39,958 nucleotides of DNA from Armatimonadota bacterium. Lineage in GTDB: Bacteria > Armatimonadota > UBA10988. Below are positions 1 to 7,861 of the stretch, piece after piece (within the stretch, counting starts at the first letter, position 1; each line of letters opens with the position of its first letter). The translations under genes were made by a program, and so were the position numbers. The notes beneath the pieces are model-generated. The model was not told the origin of the DNA and did not search any database. It was given only the letters and a program-made list of their open reading frames with translations. The stretch lies in contig JACRKZ010000086.1 in the NCBI GenBank assembly GCA_016235455.1, forward strand, positions 1 through 39,958, in the 5' to 3' direction.

Positions 1-2
1 GC

Positions 3-164
3 ACTCGGCTGCCAGTCAAGATGATCCTGGATGTCATCGACGCCGGATGGGATGATGCGTCCATCCTGTCGCAGTTCCCGTCGCTGCCGGCGGACGCGCT
101 GGCCGAGGCTCGCCGCCAGGCGACCGACCCCGAGGGCGGCTGGGTCCGGAGTCGCGTGGCGTGA
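3..164 (+). CDS. DUF433 family antitoxin, C-terminal part (cut by window edge)
   Basis: The frame is open from the window edge and ends in TGA at 162-164, giving 53 residues of a protein C-terminus. The pattern R-L-P-V-K-M-I-L-D-V-I-D-A-G-W, then an acidic 'ASILSQFPSLPADAL' stretch, is that of DUF433 proteins: a small helix-turn-helix fold that acts as antitoxin and operator-binding repressor in VapB45-type modules. The stop overlaps the GTG of the next frame in a GTGA tetranucleotide, the usual coupling of antitoxin and toxin. The family call rests on pattern recognition of half a protein. The promoter and N-terminus lie outside the window. Confidence 0.6.
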   Translation, partial: TRLPVKMILDVIDAGWDDASILSQFPSLPADALAEARRQATDPEGGWVRSRVA

Positions 165-661
165 CGGTCCTGCTGGACGAGTGCGTTCCCGTGGCATGAG
201 CCGCCGCTCTGGGCGAGCGCGGTCACCATGCCGTGCTCTGGTTGTCGGTGGGAAAGGCCGGCGCAACAGATGACCAAGTGCTGCAGTGGGCTGCCATGCA
301 CCGCGCCCTGGTGCTGACGTGCGATGACGACCTTGACCAACGGTTCTGGTTCACCGGCGCCTTGGGGCCGTCGGTTGTCCAGTTGGGCGCGCCAACCTGG
401 CTGCCGCAGGCGTACCTGGGACCCGTCCTCCAAGCGCTCGACGAGTGTGGCGCTCGCATCCAGGCCTGCTACTTCGTCCGTATCTCCGCGGCCCGCGGCG
501 CCTTCCGGCTCTACGCCCTGCCATTGGGCTGCCCGACTCCCCCGACCGCACGCGCGCCGTGGGGTACAATGGCCGGCGGCTTAGAGTGCAACTGGCTCGG
601 GCAGCCGCCGTGGTTGGCGGTTCCGCCCTCAGACGGCACTGCGCGTGTCGCCACTGCCTGA
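161..661 (+). pseudogene. DUF5615 (PIN-like) toxin with an in-frame stop
   Basis: Starting at the GTG that overlaps the antitoxin stop, the frame reads VTVLLDECVPVA, meets TGA at 197-199, and continues without shift as AALGERGHHAVLW, then 'GATDDQVLQWA' and 'ALVLTCDDDLDQRFW'. This is the order of DUF5615 toxins: an N-terminal LLDE acidic motif, a central D-x-x-v-l-x-x-A helix and the T-x-D-x-D-F-like acidic motif of PIN-like nucleases. A CGA-to-TGA change would explain the stop, since Arg fits there. The frame then runs to 661, about 40 residues past the usual family end near 525, and that tail looks unrelated. With the stop, the nuclease lacks most of its domain unless translation restarts. 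It is either a decayed toxin or a sequencing error. Confidence 0.6.
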
Positions 662-718
662 GGGCGGGACCACGAGCAGACTGAGCGCCAGCCCACCGCA
701 CTCGCGGGAGACGTCATC

Positions 719-1297
719 ATGGCCGGGGTGCAACGCATACGCATCATCGGCGGCAGCGCTCGCGGCCGTACCATCCATACACAGAGCACCGACCGCGTGC
801 GGCCCACACCCGCCGCGCTGCGCGAGGCGCTGGCCAACATCCTGCGCGGCCGGCTGGCCGGCGCGCGGGTGCTTGATCTGTGCGCCGGGTTCGGGACCGT
901 CGGGCTGGAACTGCTCAGCCAGGGCGCCGCGGCGGCCGTGTTCATCGAGAAGGACGCGCGCACGGCGGATGTCATCCGGCGCAACCTGACCGAACTCGAC
1001 TTCGACGACCGCGCGGAGGTGTGGACCAACCCCGCCGAATCGGGAGTCGGCCGACTGGCCACCGAAGGGCGCGAGTTCGAGTGGATCTTCGTCGACCCGC
1101 CCTACGACATCGGCCTGGCCACCAAGCTGCTGGAGCGCCTCGCGCGCTATCCGCAGGTCATCGCCGAGGGCGGCCAGGTGATCGTGCAGCATAGCCGGCG
1201 CGAGGCGCTGCCCGAAACCGAAGGGCCGCTGAAGCGGTATCGCGAACGGCAGACGGGCGATACGCTGCTGAGCTTCTATGAGGTGACCACGCCATGA
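719..1297 (+). CDS. rsmD: 16S rRNA (guanine966-N2)-methyltransferase RsmD
   Basis: This 192-residue enzyme is expected to methylate N2 of G966 of 16S rRNA in the assembling 30S subunit, using S-adenosylmethionine. Visible signatures are the N-terminal RIIGGSARGR, the family motif RPTPAALREALANIL, the SAM-binding loop VLDLCAGFGTVGLE (about residues 51-64) and the catalytic DPPY at about 126-129. Length is typical. The start is the ATG after a weak GGGAG; a GTG three codons in is an alternative. The stop overlaps the coaD start (ATGA), and rsmD-coaD is a widely conserved pair. Confidence 0.95.
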   Translation: MAGVQRIRIIGGSARGRTIHTQSTDRVRPTPAALREALANILRGRLAGARVLDLCAGFGTVGLELLSQGAAAAVFIEKDARTADVIRRNLTELDFDDRAEVWTNPAESGVGRLATEGREFEWIFVDPPYDIGLATKLLERLARYPQVIAEGGQVIVQHSRREALPETEGPLKRYRERQTGDTLLSFYEVTTP

Positions 1298-1788
1298 TCG
1301 CTCTGGTTCCGGGAACGTTTGACCCCATCACGCTCGGGCATGTGGACGTGGTGGAGCGCGCGGCGGGGCTGTTCGACGAGGTGGTGCTGGCGGTGTTGGC
1401 CAATCCGGGCAAGGCGCCGTGGTTCTCAGCCGAGGAGCGGACCGGTCTGGCGGCGGCGGCGTTGGCCCACCTGAGCAACGTCCGCGTTGACAGGTTCGAT
1501 GGCCTGCTGGTACAGTTGGCCGGCACGATCGGCGCGCGGGCCGTGGTCAAAGGCTTGCGTTCGGGCGCCGACTATGAGTATGAACGAGCCATGGCGCTGA
1601 TGAACCGCGAGCTGTCACCCTTGGTGGAGACCGTGTTCGTGGTCGGCGATGCGCGGCTTGCCCATGTAAGTTCCAGCCTGGTGCGCGAGGTGGCTTGGTT
1701 TGGCGGCGAGATCGACTCGGTCGTGCCGCCGGTAGTGGCCGAGGCCTTGTGCCGCCGGGTGGCGGAGCGAAGAGCGGGGGCGTCATGA
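1294..1788 (+). CDS. coaD: Phosphopantetheine adenylyltransferase (CoaD)
   Basis: This enzyme transfers AMP from ATP to 4'-phosphopantetheine, giving dephospho-CoA, the penultimate step of coenzyme A synthesis in the cytoplasm. The 164-residue length is standard. The N-terminus carries GTFDPITLGH, the TxGH form of the nucleotidyltransferase motif (His16). VVKGLRSGADYEYE and the C-terminal HVSSSLVRE, the counterpart of the ISSTxxR motif, complete the family pattern. Start and stop are both coupled by ATGA overlaps to rsmD and to the coiled-coil gene. Confidence 0.96.
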   Translation: MIALVPGTFDPITLGHVDVVERAAGLFDEVVLAVLANPGKAPWFSAEERTGLAAAALAHLSNVRVDRFDGLLVQLAGTIGARAVVKGLRSGADYEYERAMALMNRELSPLVETVFVVGDARLAHVSSSLVREVAWFGGEIDSVVPPVVAEALCRRVAERRAGAS

Positions 1789-2330
1789 CGACCCGGACCC
1801 ACAAAGACATCGTCGCGGAGCTCGAGGCGGTCGTCAAGAACTCGGTGCGGCTCGGCTCCAAGGTGTTGCTCGATTGGAAGCACACTCAGGCGCTGCTGCA
1901 CGAGCTTGATGCCAGCCTGCCGCAGGAGTATCGCGACGCCCAGGAGATCCTGCGCGACGCAGAGAACCAGGCGCTCGACCTGCGACGCCGCGCCCAGCAG
2001 ACACTGGAAAACGCCCGCGCCGAGGCCGCGGCCCTGCTCGACGACGCCACGCAGCGCGCCCGCGCCCTGGCCAGCGAGCACGAGATCGCCCGCCTGGCCG
2101 AGCAGCGTGCCACCGACCTGGCTCGTAGCGCCGACCAGTACGCCGCCTCGGTACGCGAGGAGAGCGAGCAGTATGCCGCTGAACTCCGTCGCGCCACCGA
2201 AGAGTATGCCGACAACAGCCGGCGCGCCGCCGATGACTACAGCCTGCGCCTGCTCAATCACCTCAAGACAGTGGTCACCCGCGCCATGGCCAGCGTCGAC
2301 GATGGGCTGGCCCAGCTCCGCCAACGATGA
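1785..2330 (+). CDS. Coiled-coil protein, DivIVA/ATP-synthase-b-like
   Basis: A 181-residue soluble protein that is almost wholly helical: from about residue 45 onward it runs as Ala/Arg/Glu-rich heptads such as 'AQQTLENARAEAAALLDDA'. Proteins of this look next to coaD are usually annotated as DivIVA-like or ATP synthase B-like, but I see no DivIVA N-terminal membrane-binding motif and no transmembrane segment. Seven Tyr residues lie at intervals in the last third. The ATG at 1785 overlaps the coaD stop; longer in-frame starts lie inside coaD. The stop overlaps the next gene's ATG, so all are translated as one coupled set. Function unknown. Confidence 0.75.
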   Translation: MTTRTHKDIVAELEAVVKNSVRLGSKVLLDWKHTQALLHELDASLPQEYRDAQEILRDAENQALDLRRRAQQTLENARAEAAALLDDATQRARALASEHEIARLAEQRATDLARSADQYAASVREESEQYAAELRRATEEYADNSRRAADDYSLRLLNHLKTVVTRAMASVDDGLAQLRQR

Positions 2331-3187
2331 ACACCTCGCTCCTGTTTGACATCCACCTCGCCGACGACGGCGTTGCCTGGCCCAGCCTGCCGCCCGGTCT
2401 CGCCGTGCATCGGTTGCTCCACGCGCCCACGGGCACACCCGAAGCCACGCCGGCCGACGCCCTGGATGTCGACACGTTGCGCTTCGCCGGCCGCTTCGAG
2501 CCGCGCGACACCGAGCGCCGCCTGGCCTTGCTGGCCAAGGCGCGGGCCGAGCATGCCGACCTGTCGCACTGGTTGGTGTTCGACACTCCCTTCTTCGACT
2601 CACTGCCCGATACCGCGCGCTACTATGCGCTGCCCGCCGCACTGACCGCCGAGCACGGCCTGTATCGCACCGGCCGCCACGGACCCGTGCATCGCCGCGC
2701 CGCGCAGCCGGGCCGCTGCGTGACGGTGGCGTTGACCGCGTCGCTCACCGTGGCCGCCATCGTCGATGGCCAGCCGCTGGAGATCAGCGGCGGGCTCAGC
2801 GGGCTGGAAGGTGTGCCTGGCAACACCACCGTGGGCGACATCGATCCCGCCGCCATCCTCTATCTGGTCGACGCGCTGGGCATGAGCCTGGACGACGTCG
2901 AACACGCCTTGCGCGACGAGGGCGGCTACGCCGGCGTCGCGGCGGGCGGCGACAACGATCTGGCCCAGAGCCTGCTCGTCCATCGGCTGCGCCGTGCCAT
3001 CGGCTCGGCCGCGGCCGTCATGGACGGGCTCGACAGCCTGGTCTTCGCCGGCGAGACCGGGCCGGCGTTCATCGACCGCGTCACCGCCGGCCTGACCTAC
3101 CTGGGCGTGGGCGACACGGTGCCGGTGCTGCATGTGGACTGGACGCCGCTCACCGCCGCCGCCGACGCGGTGAAGTGCCATGTCTGA
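2327..3187 (+). CDS. Degenerate acetate kinase-like (ASKHA fold) protein
   Basis: The 286-residue product aligns by eye with acetate/propionate kinase from its second quarter on: AVHRLLHA (family HRVVHGG), WLVFDTPFFDSLP (FDTAFH..P), ARYYALP, RTGRHGPVHRRAA (GFHGTSH), LTVAAIVDG, LSGLEGVPGNTTVGDIDP (LTPLEGLMMGTRCGDIDP) and DGLDSLVFAGETGPAFI (FTAGIGEN). The N-terminal NxGSSSLK strand is missing. Of the family's catalytic residues, Arg91, Asp148 and His180 have counterparts, but Arg241 is Thr, the LAPLHNP His is gone, GIGEN is rewritten and the C-terminal Glu is absent. Loss of phosphotransfer is therefore likely. ackA often lies beside coaD in other bacteria, so this may be a relic or a repurposed copy. 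Both ends overlap their neighbours. Confidence 0.7.
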   Translation: MNTSLLFDIHLADDGVAWPSLPPGLAVHRLLHAPTGTPEATPADALDVDTLRFAGRFEPRDTERRLALLAKARAEHADLSHWLVFDTPFFDSLPDTARYYALPAALTAEHGLYRTGRHGPVHRRAAQPGRCVTVALTASLTVAAIVDGQPLEISGGLSGLEGVPGNTTVGDIDPAAILYLVDALGMSLDDVEHALRDEGGYAGVAAGGDNDLAQSLLVHRLRRAIGSAAAVMDGLDSLVFAGETGPAFIDRVTAGLTYLGVGDTVPVLHVDWTPLTAAADAVKCHV

Positions 3188-3656
3188 GGCCAGACGCTGG
3201 TCCGACTGGCTGCCCGCCCTGCCACTCGCGCTGGGTGTGCTGATCCTGCTGGTGCTGTACCCAGGCCTGCGGCCCGAGGTGGCGCTGCACTTCGACGCCA
3301 ATGGCGCTGTCGACCATGTCGGCCCGCGCGCGCAGTTGCTGACGCTGCCGCTGATGGCCGTCATCTTCGATCTGGTCATGCTAATGCGCGCCAAGGTGGC
3401 GCTGTCCACCCCCGAAACGCTGCGCGTGCCCGTGGCCGTGACCGAGGCCAACCGTGAGCAGGTGGCCGTGCTCTATGCGCGCTGGATGACCGCCCTGCGC
3501 TGGTCGGCCAACTCCACACTGGGCCTGGCCATGGTCCTTGAAGCAGCCTCGGCGCGGCTGGAGCGACACCTGATCAGCCCGCTGTGGGTGCTGCCCTGCG
3601 TGCTCGTCGTCGTCATCTTCAGCGCGCGCTACCTTCGGGCCATGAAACGCGCATGA
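3180..3656 (+). CDS. DUF1648 domain membrane protein
   Basis: A 158-residue integral membrane protein with about four hydrophobic segments, near residues 11-28, 55-70, 100-122 and 132-150. Between the first two lies EVALHFDANGAVDHVGPR, which matches the DUF1648 signature (P-x-H-F-x-x-x-G-x-x-D), a domain shared with SdpI-type immunity and signalling proteins. It overlaps the acetate-kinase-like gene by 8 bases and is the last gene of the coupled rsmD cluster. SdpI itself gives immunity to a peptide toxin, but nothing here shows such a role. No terminator is evident after it. Confidence 0.75.
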   Translation: MSEARRWSDWLPALPLALGVLILLVLYPGLRPEVALHFDANGAVDHVGPRAQLLTLPLMAVIFDLVMLMRAKVALSTPETLRVPVAVTEANREQVAVLYARWMTALRWSANSTLGLAMVLEAASARLERHLISPLWVLPCVLVVVIFSARYLRAMKRA

Positions 3657-3727
3657 TCCTATTCCACTCCGTCGCCGCGTAGCGTACACTTTACCGACGG
3701 CGGCGTTCACCGCACGAGGATCGTTCA

Positions 3728-4552
3728 ATGGCGACATTCCCAACCAGCAACATCGGTGGATACGACATCTCGCGGCTGATCGTCGGCTCGAACACCTTCC
3801 ATGGGTTCAGCCATTTCTCCAAGGCCCGTAGCGACTGGCTTCGGAAGCACTTCACGCCCGAGCGCATCTTCGAGGTGATGTGCGCTTGCGCCCGGCAGGG
3901 GCTCAATGCGACGGTGTCCATGCAGCGGCCCGACTATGCCGAGGTGCTGCGCGCCGTCGAGGCCGAGACCGGCGTGCACATCCATTGGTTCGCCACGCCC
4001 GGTGGCAACGACCTGGAGCAGCTCAAGGACGGCGTCTGCGAGGCCGCCGAGCTGGGCGCCGAGTTCTGCCTGCCGCACACCATGTGGACCGATGCCCGGC
4101 TGATGCCCGCGCGCGGCGTCATCGAAGAGGCCGAGGAAGCCATCGACTTCATCAAGTCCAAGGGCATGAAGGCCGGCTGGAGCACCCATCGGCCCGAGTG
4201 CGTCACGGTCAGCGACCGTGCCGGCTACGATGTCGACGTCTACATCCAGATCTTCAACAGCGAGGGCTTCCTCTGCCAGGTGGAGACCGACTGGGTGAGT
4301 AACGTCATCCGCAACGCCAAGAAGCCCGTGCTGTGCATCAAGCCGCTGGGCGCCGGCCGCATCATGCCGCCGACCGGCTTCGGTTTCGTCTACAGCCACA
4401 TCCGCGAGCAGGATGTCGTGGCCGTGGGCAACATGAGCGTCGAGGAAGCCGAGGAGAACATCAGCATCGTCCGCGGCATCCTCGCTGGCCAGGAGGCGCA
4501 GGCGGAGCTGCAGAGCACGCGCAGCAAGGCCGTGCTGATGGCGGGCGACTGA
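3728..4552 (+). CDS. Aldo/keto reductase-like TIM-barrel protein
   Basis: A 274-residue cytoplasmic protein. The opening ISRLIVGSNTFHGFSHF resembles the first strand of aldo/keto-reductase-like barrels, and the end, KPLGAGR...VVAVGNMSVEEAEENI, matches the last strands and the 'G-x-x-s-x-x-e-e-l' helix of that superfamily. I could not find a clear Asp-Tyr-Lys-His tetrad, so oxidoreductase activity is uncertain; an isomerase- or aldolase-like role is equally open. The ATG follows AGGATCGTTCA. It stands alone between two operons, with a possible -10 (TACACT, 3685-3690) upstream but only a poor -35. Confidence 0.6.
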   Translation: MATFPTSNIGGYDISRLIVGSNTFHGFSHFSKARSDWLRKHFTPERIFEVMCACARQGLNATVSMQRPDYAEVLRAVEAETGVHIHWFATPGGNDLEQLKDGVCEAAELGAEFCLPHTMWTDARLMPARGVIEEAEEAIDFIKSKGMKAGWSTHRPECVTVSDRAGYDVDVYIQIFNSEGFLCQVETDWVSNVIRNAKKPVLCIKPLGAGRIMPPTGFGFVYSHIREQDVVAVGNMSVEEAEENISIVRGILAGQEAQAELQSTRSKAVLMAGD

Positions 4553-4587
4553 GCCGCCGCAAGCCGGGCTCGGCGTCGAGGGGTGCC

Positions 4588-5520
4588 ATGGATTGGTTGT
4601 TGCACGGTCCGATTGGCGGGATGTCGGGCCCGGACTTCCTTTTGCTGTATGCCGTGGTCATCGTGACCGCGGCGATGCTGGCCCTGCTCGCGCGGCCGAT
4701 GCTCGATCCGACGCGCGACGCCGCGCCGCCCAGAATTCCCGAGTCGCCCGACGCCTTCGCGCTGGCCTACCTGCGCGGCGGCGCGGGCGAGGTGGCGCAA
4801 CTCGCCCTGTTCACGCTGATCGAGCGCGGCTACTTGTGGCATGACGCCATGGCGCACACCGTGGCGCCGGCACCCAACCCACCTGAATCGGAGCCGCCTG
4901 CCCGGGTGCTCCAGCGCTCGCTGGCGGCCCTCGGAGACCAGCCTCGCCGGGTCCACGAGGCCCTGGCCGTGGTCAACGCAGCCTGCGCCCCAGCCTGCGG
5001 CAGCTTCGAGAGCGCGCTGCGTGAGGAGCGCCTGCTCACCAGCCAGCAGACGCTACGTTGCCAGTTCGGGCTGCTGGCGGTGACGTTGGTTCTGGTCGAG
5101 GGGCTCGGCCTGTTCAAGCTGGCGGCCGCCCTGGCCAAGGGCCGCACCAACGTCGGCTTCCTGCTGCTGATGATGGTGGCCGCGGCGCTGGTGCTGGGGT
5201 TCTGCCTGCAGCCGCGGCGGCTGAGCGCCCGGGGCCAGGCCTATCTGGACCGGGCACGGCAGCGGTTCCGTCGACTGCGCGACCGCCTGGGCCGCGAGCC
5301 TGGGCATGGTCTCAACGCCGCCCAGGTGGTGCTCGCGGTGTTTGGGCTGTCGTCCCTGGCCGGCACCGCCTGGGCCTGGACGGTCACCGAGTTCCGGCCA
5401 CCACAGACGTCGAGCAATGGCTGCTCCGGCAGCACCGGGTGCTCGGGCAGCAGTGGCTGTTCGGGCGGCAGCAGCGGCTGCGGCGGTGGTGGCGGCTGCG
5501 GTGGATGCAGTGGAGACTGA
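4588..5520 (+). CDS. TIGR04222-type membrane protein with Cys/Gly/Ser-rich tail
   Basis: The 310-residue protein has the TIGR04222 layout: a GPDFLLLY first membrane helix (about 17-36), a cytoplasmic part opening with FALAYLRGG, two helices near 161-180 and 189-208, a fourth near 248-267, and a low-complexity C-terminal tail. The tail (275-310) is almost only Gly, Ser and Cys, with Cys at 279, 285, 291, 298, 304 and 307, mostly as a six-residue CSGSxG repeat. Such tails are suspected modification substrates; here the overlapping next gene encodes a radical SAM-SPASM enzyme. GAGGGG lies just before the ATG. Substrate status is inferred from context, not shown. Confidence 0.8.
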   Translation: MDWLLHGPIGGMSGPDFLLLYAVVIVTAAMLALLARPMLDPTRDAAPPRIPESPDAFALAYLRGGAGEVAQLALFTLIERGYLWHDAMAHTVAPAPNPPESEPPARVLQRSLAALGDQPRRVHEALAVVNAACAPACGSFESALREERLLTSQQTLRCQFGLLAVTLVLVEGLGLFKLAAALAKGRTNVGFLLLMMVAAALVLGFCLQPRRLSARGQAYLDRARQRFRRLRDRLGREPGHGLNAAQVVLAVFGLSSLAGTAWAWTVTEFRPPQTSSNGCSGSTGCSGSSGCSGGSSGCGGGGGCGGCSGD

Positions 5521-6538
5521 GGCCGGACCGCGGTCGTTGCTGTTCCAGTGGCACCTGACCGAGCGCTGCAACCTGCGCTGCGCTCACTGTTACCAGGCCG
5601 AGCCGCCAACGCCCGAACTCGGCTACGACGACCAGTTGGCGGTGCTCGATCAGCTTCGCGACCTGGTGCGCGGCTGGCAGCCAGGGCGATTGCGCTCGCT
5701 GCAACTCACCTTCACCGGCGGCGAGCCCCTGCTGTGCGGCGATCTGCTCAGGCTGCTGACCGCGGTGCGGGCCGATCCCTGGCCCTGGACCATCTCCCTG
5801 CTGACCAACGGCACGCTACTGGATGCGGCGTTCTGCCGTGAGTTGGCGCGGCTACGACCGGCGTTCGTGCAGGTCAGCCTCGACGGCCTGGAGCCGACCC
5901 ACGACGCCGCCCGCGGACCGGGCAGCTTCGCCGCCGCGGTGACCGGGCTGCGGCGACTGCGCGCGGCGGGCGTGCCCTCGATGGTCAGCTTTACCGCCCA
6001 CCGTGGCAACTGGCGCGAGTTCCCCGGCGTTGCGGCGCTGGCCGTGCGGCTGGGCGCCCAGCGGGTCTGGGCCGACCGCCTGATCCCCGCTGGTCGCGGT
6101 GCTCAGATGACCGACGCATTGCTGTCACCCGCTGAGACCCTGTCGTTCGTAGAGCTGGTGGCGGCCACACGCCGCCGTTGGTCGCGCCGCTGGTGGCGGC
6201 GCACCGATGTGGCGGCGCACCGGGCGCTTCAGTTCCTCGCGCCGGGCGGCGGACCCATCTATCGCTGCCACGCGGGCGACTCGCTGCTCACGCTGCTGCC
6301 CAACGGCGAGCTGCTGCCCTGCCGGCGGCTGCCGATGGTGGTCGGCAACGTGCTACGCACACCGCTGGCCGAGCTCTATGGCCACCCGCTGCTGGCCGGA
6401 CTGCGCGACCAGGCCCGGCTGCCGGCGGACTGCGCGGCGTGCGGGCACCGGGCTGCGTGTGGCGGCGGACTGCGCTGTCTCGCTTACGCGGTGACCGGCG
6501 ATCCGCACGCCGCCGACCCCGGTTGCCCACTGGCCTGA
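5501..6538 (+). CDS. Radical SAM/SPASM domain protein, putative peptide maturase
   Basis: About 345 residues. The radical SAM cluster motif is TERCNLRCAHCYQ (Cys23, 27 and 30 from this start), followed by TFTGGEPLL, the SAM-binding GGE motif, and FVQVSLDG. The C-terminal SPASM region, which binds auxiliary iron-sulfur clusters, has Cys in IYRCHAG, ELLPCRRLP, CAACGHRAACGGGLRC and a final DPGCPLA. SPASM enzymes commonly make thioether or carbon-carbon crosslinks in ribosomal peptides or activate sulfatases. The gene starts inside the Cys tail of the preceding frame: GTG at 5501 or 5510, both before that stop, so the two are tightly coupled. Convergent with the phosphoesterase, one base apart. 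The Cys-rich tail as substrate is inference. Confidence 0.85.
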   Translation: MDAVETEAGPRSLLFQWHLTERCNLRCAHCYQAEPPTPELGYDDQLAVLDQLRDLVRGWQPGRLRSLQLTFTGGEPLLCGDLLRLLTAVRADPWPWTISLLTNGTLLDAAFCRELARLRPAFVQVSLDGLEPTHDAARGPGSFAAAVTGLRRLRAAGVPSMVSFTAHRGNWREFPGVAALAVRLGAQRVWADRLIPAGRGAQMTDALLSPAETLSFVELVAATRRRWSRRWWRRTDVAAHRALQFLAPGGGPIYRCHAGDSLLTLLPNGELLPCRRLPMVVGNVLRTPLAELYGHPLLAGLRDQARLPADCAACGHRAACGGGLRCLAYAVTGDPHAADPGCPLA

Positions 6539-6539
6539 C

Positions 6540-7709
6540 TCACCGCGCCACGGTCGCCGCGGCCAGCACCGTCCCGTCGGCGGCGAGCAGCTTGCGGCTG
6601 AGCTGTCGGTCGGTGACGGCGTAGAGGCCCAACGTCGCCTTGGCCACATCGGGCCCGCCGCCGACCACCAGCGTCGCCGACGGCTGGCCATCGGCGCCGC
6701 GCGGCGTCACTCTCCACGAGTGGGTGTGCCCGGCCAGCAGCAGGTCGAAGCCGGCATCCGCCAGCAGCGGCGCCCAGTACTGCTGCGCCGTCAGCGAATG
6801 CCCGTCGCCATAGACCGGGATGTGGCTGGCGTAGAGCCGCCAAGCTGCATCGCCCCAGGGCTTTGCGGCCAGCGTGTCGCGCAGCCAGTCGGCCTCGCGT
6901 CGGCGCACCGACTGCCACAGCTTGGGCGCCTTGTAGCTGGTCTCGGGCGTGCTCAGGTCGTCGTCCTCGCCGGTATCCAGCACCAGCATCCACAGCGGGC
7001 CGGCACGCAGCATGAACTGCCACTGGTCGTCGCCCCACTTGGCCGTCGGATCGAGCAGCGGCAAATCGAACAGCAGCGCCAACTGCCGGGCGAAGGTGTT
7101 ACGCGTCTCATGGTTGCCGCGCACGAGCAGCATCGGCTTGTTGGATGCGTTCAGCAGCCGGGTGTAGGCGTCGATGTCGCGGAACACCTGTGCGGCACCA
7201 CCAGCCACCTTGGGGTCGGCGATGCAGTCGCCCAGCAGCACCGAGAAGTCGAAGTCCTCGGGCCGGACCTGCTTGACCAGCGCGGCCAGCGTCGGCTCGC
7301 GATCGTGCAGGTCGTTGACCACCACGAAACGCGCCGTCCCAGCGCGCGGATCGAGCGTGTGGAAGTGGTACAACGGCGTCTTGGCCTCGGCACCATCGAG
7401 CCGGTAGCGCACCTCGTAACGTCCCGCCGCACCGGCCTTCAGCCCGCTCAGCCGTGCGCGCCACACCGTCCACGGCGTGTTGTCGATGGCCACCGCCGTC
7501 GCCGCCAGCTCGGTCAGTGGCTGGCCCTCCAGCCCCCAAGCCACGCGCACCTGCTCCGCGGAGCGCGCGGGCAGTCGGACCGTGATGCCGTCGCTCGTCG
7601 GGTTCTGCAAGTAGGGAGCCAGCACCGCCGGCAACTCGGCCGGTGCCTGTGCCGCCAGCGGCAGCAGCGCTAGTAGGCCGACCAGCGCCGCCACAGTGTA
7701 ATGCGTCAT
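6540..7709 (-). CDS. Exported metallophosphoesterase, purple-acid-phosphatase-like
   Basis: 389 residues, with a hydrophobic signal sequence ending near AAQAPA. An N-terminal fibronectin-like beta domain (about 25-120) is typical of purple acid phosphatases. The calcineurin-like catalytic domain shows all its metal-binding motifs in order: VNDLHD, LLGDCIAD, VRGNHETR, ASHIPVYGDG and LLAGHTHSW. It should hydrolyse phosphomonoesters or diesters outside the cytoplasm; the substrate cannot be read from sequence. The ATG at 7709 has GGAGGAG ten bases upstream, which decides it over earlier in-frame codons. Divergent from the GxGYxYP gene. Confidence 0.85.
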   Translation of the reverse strand: MTHYTVAALVGLLALLPLAAQAPAELPAVLAPYLQNPTSDGITVRLPARSAEQVRVAWGLEGQPLTELAATAVAIDNTPWTVWRARLSGLKAGAAGRYEVRYRLDGAEAKTPLYHFHTLDPRAGTARFVVVNDLHDREPTLAALVKQVRPEDFDFSVLLGDCIADPKVAGGAAQVFRDIDAYTRLLNASNKPMLLVRGNHETRNTFARQLALLFDLPLLDPTAKWGDDQWQFMLRAGPLWMLVLDTGEDDDLSTPETSYKAPKLWQSVRRREADWLRDTLAAKPWGDAAWRLYASHIPVYGDGHSLTAQQYWAPLLADAGFDLLLAGHTHSWRVTPRGADGQPSATLVVGGGPDVAKATLGLYAVTDRQLSRKLLAADGTVLAAATVAR

Positions 7710-7756
7710 CACGTCGTTCTCCTCCGCAGCCACCCAGCCGTCGTCGTCGGCAGTAT

Positions 7757-7776
7757 CCTCGGCGCCGGCGCCGAGG
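7757..7776. promoter_or_regulatory. Perfect 20-bp palindrome in a divergent promoter region
   Basis: CCTCGGCGCCGGCGCCGAGG is its own reverse complement. It lies 47 bases from the phosphoesterase start and 85 from the GxGYxYP start, where an operator for both would sit. Chance GC palindromes are commoner in such DNA, and no -10 or -35 elements could be firmly placed around it. Confidence 0.4.
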
Positions 7777-7861
7777 TCAATCTCGCTCGCGTGAGGTTGG
7801 CGCTAGATGCGTGCGAGGAGCGCCCGCGGCGGCGCCGAAAGACATATCGCCGAGGACCGCC

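Noticed and set aside
542..570. Possible promoter ahead of rsmD (TACAAT at 565-570)
   Set aside because: The -10 is good, but the hexamer 17 bases upstream (CCGACC) is poor, and nothing else supports it.
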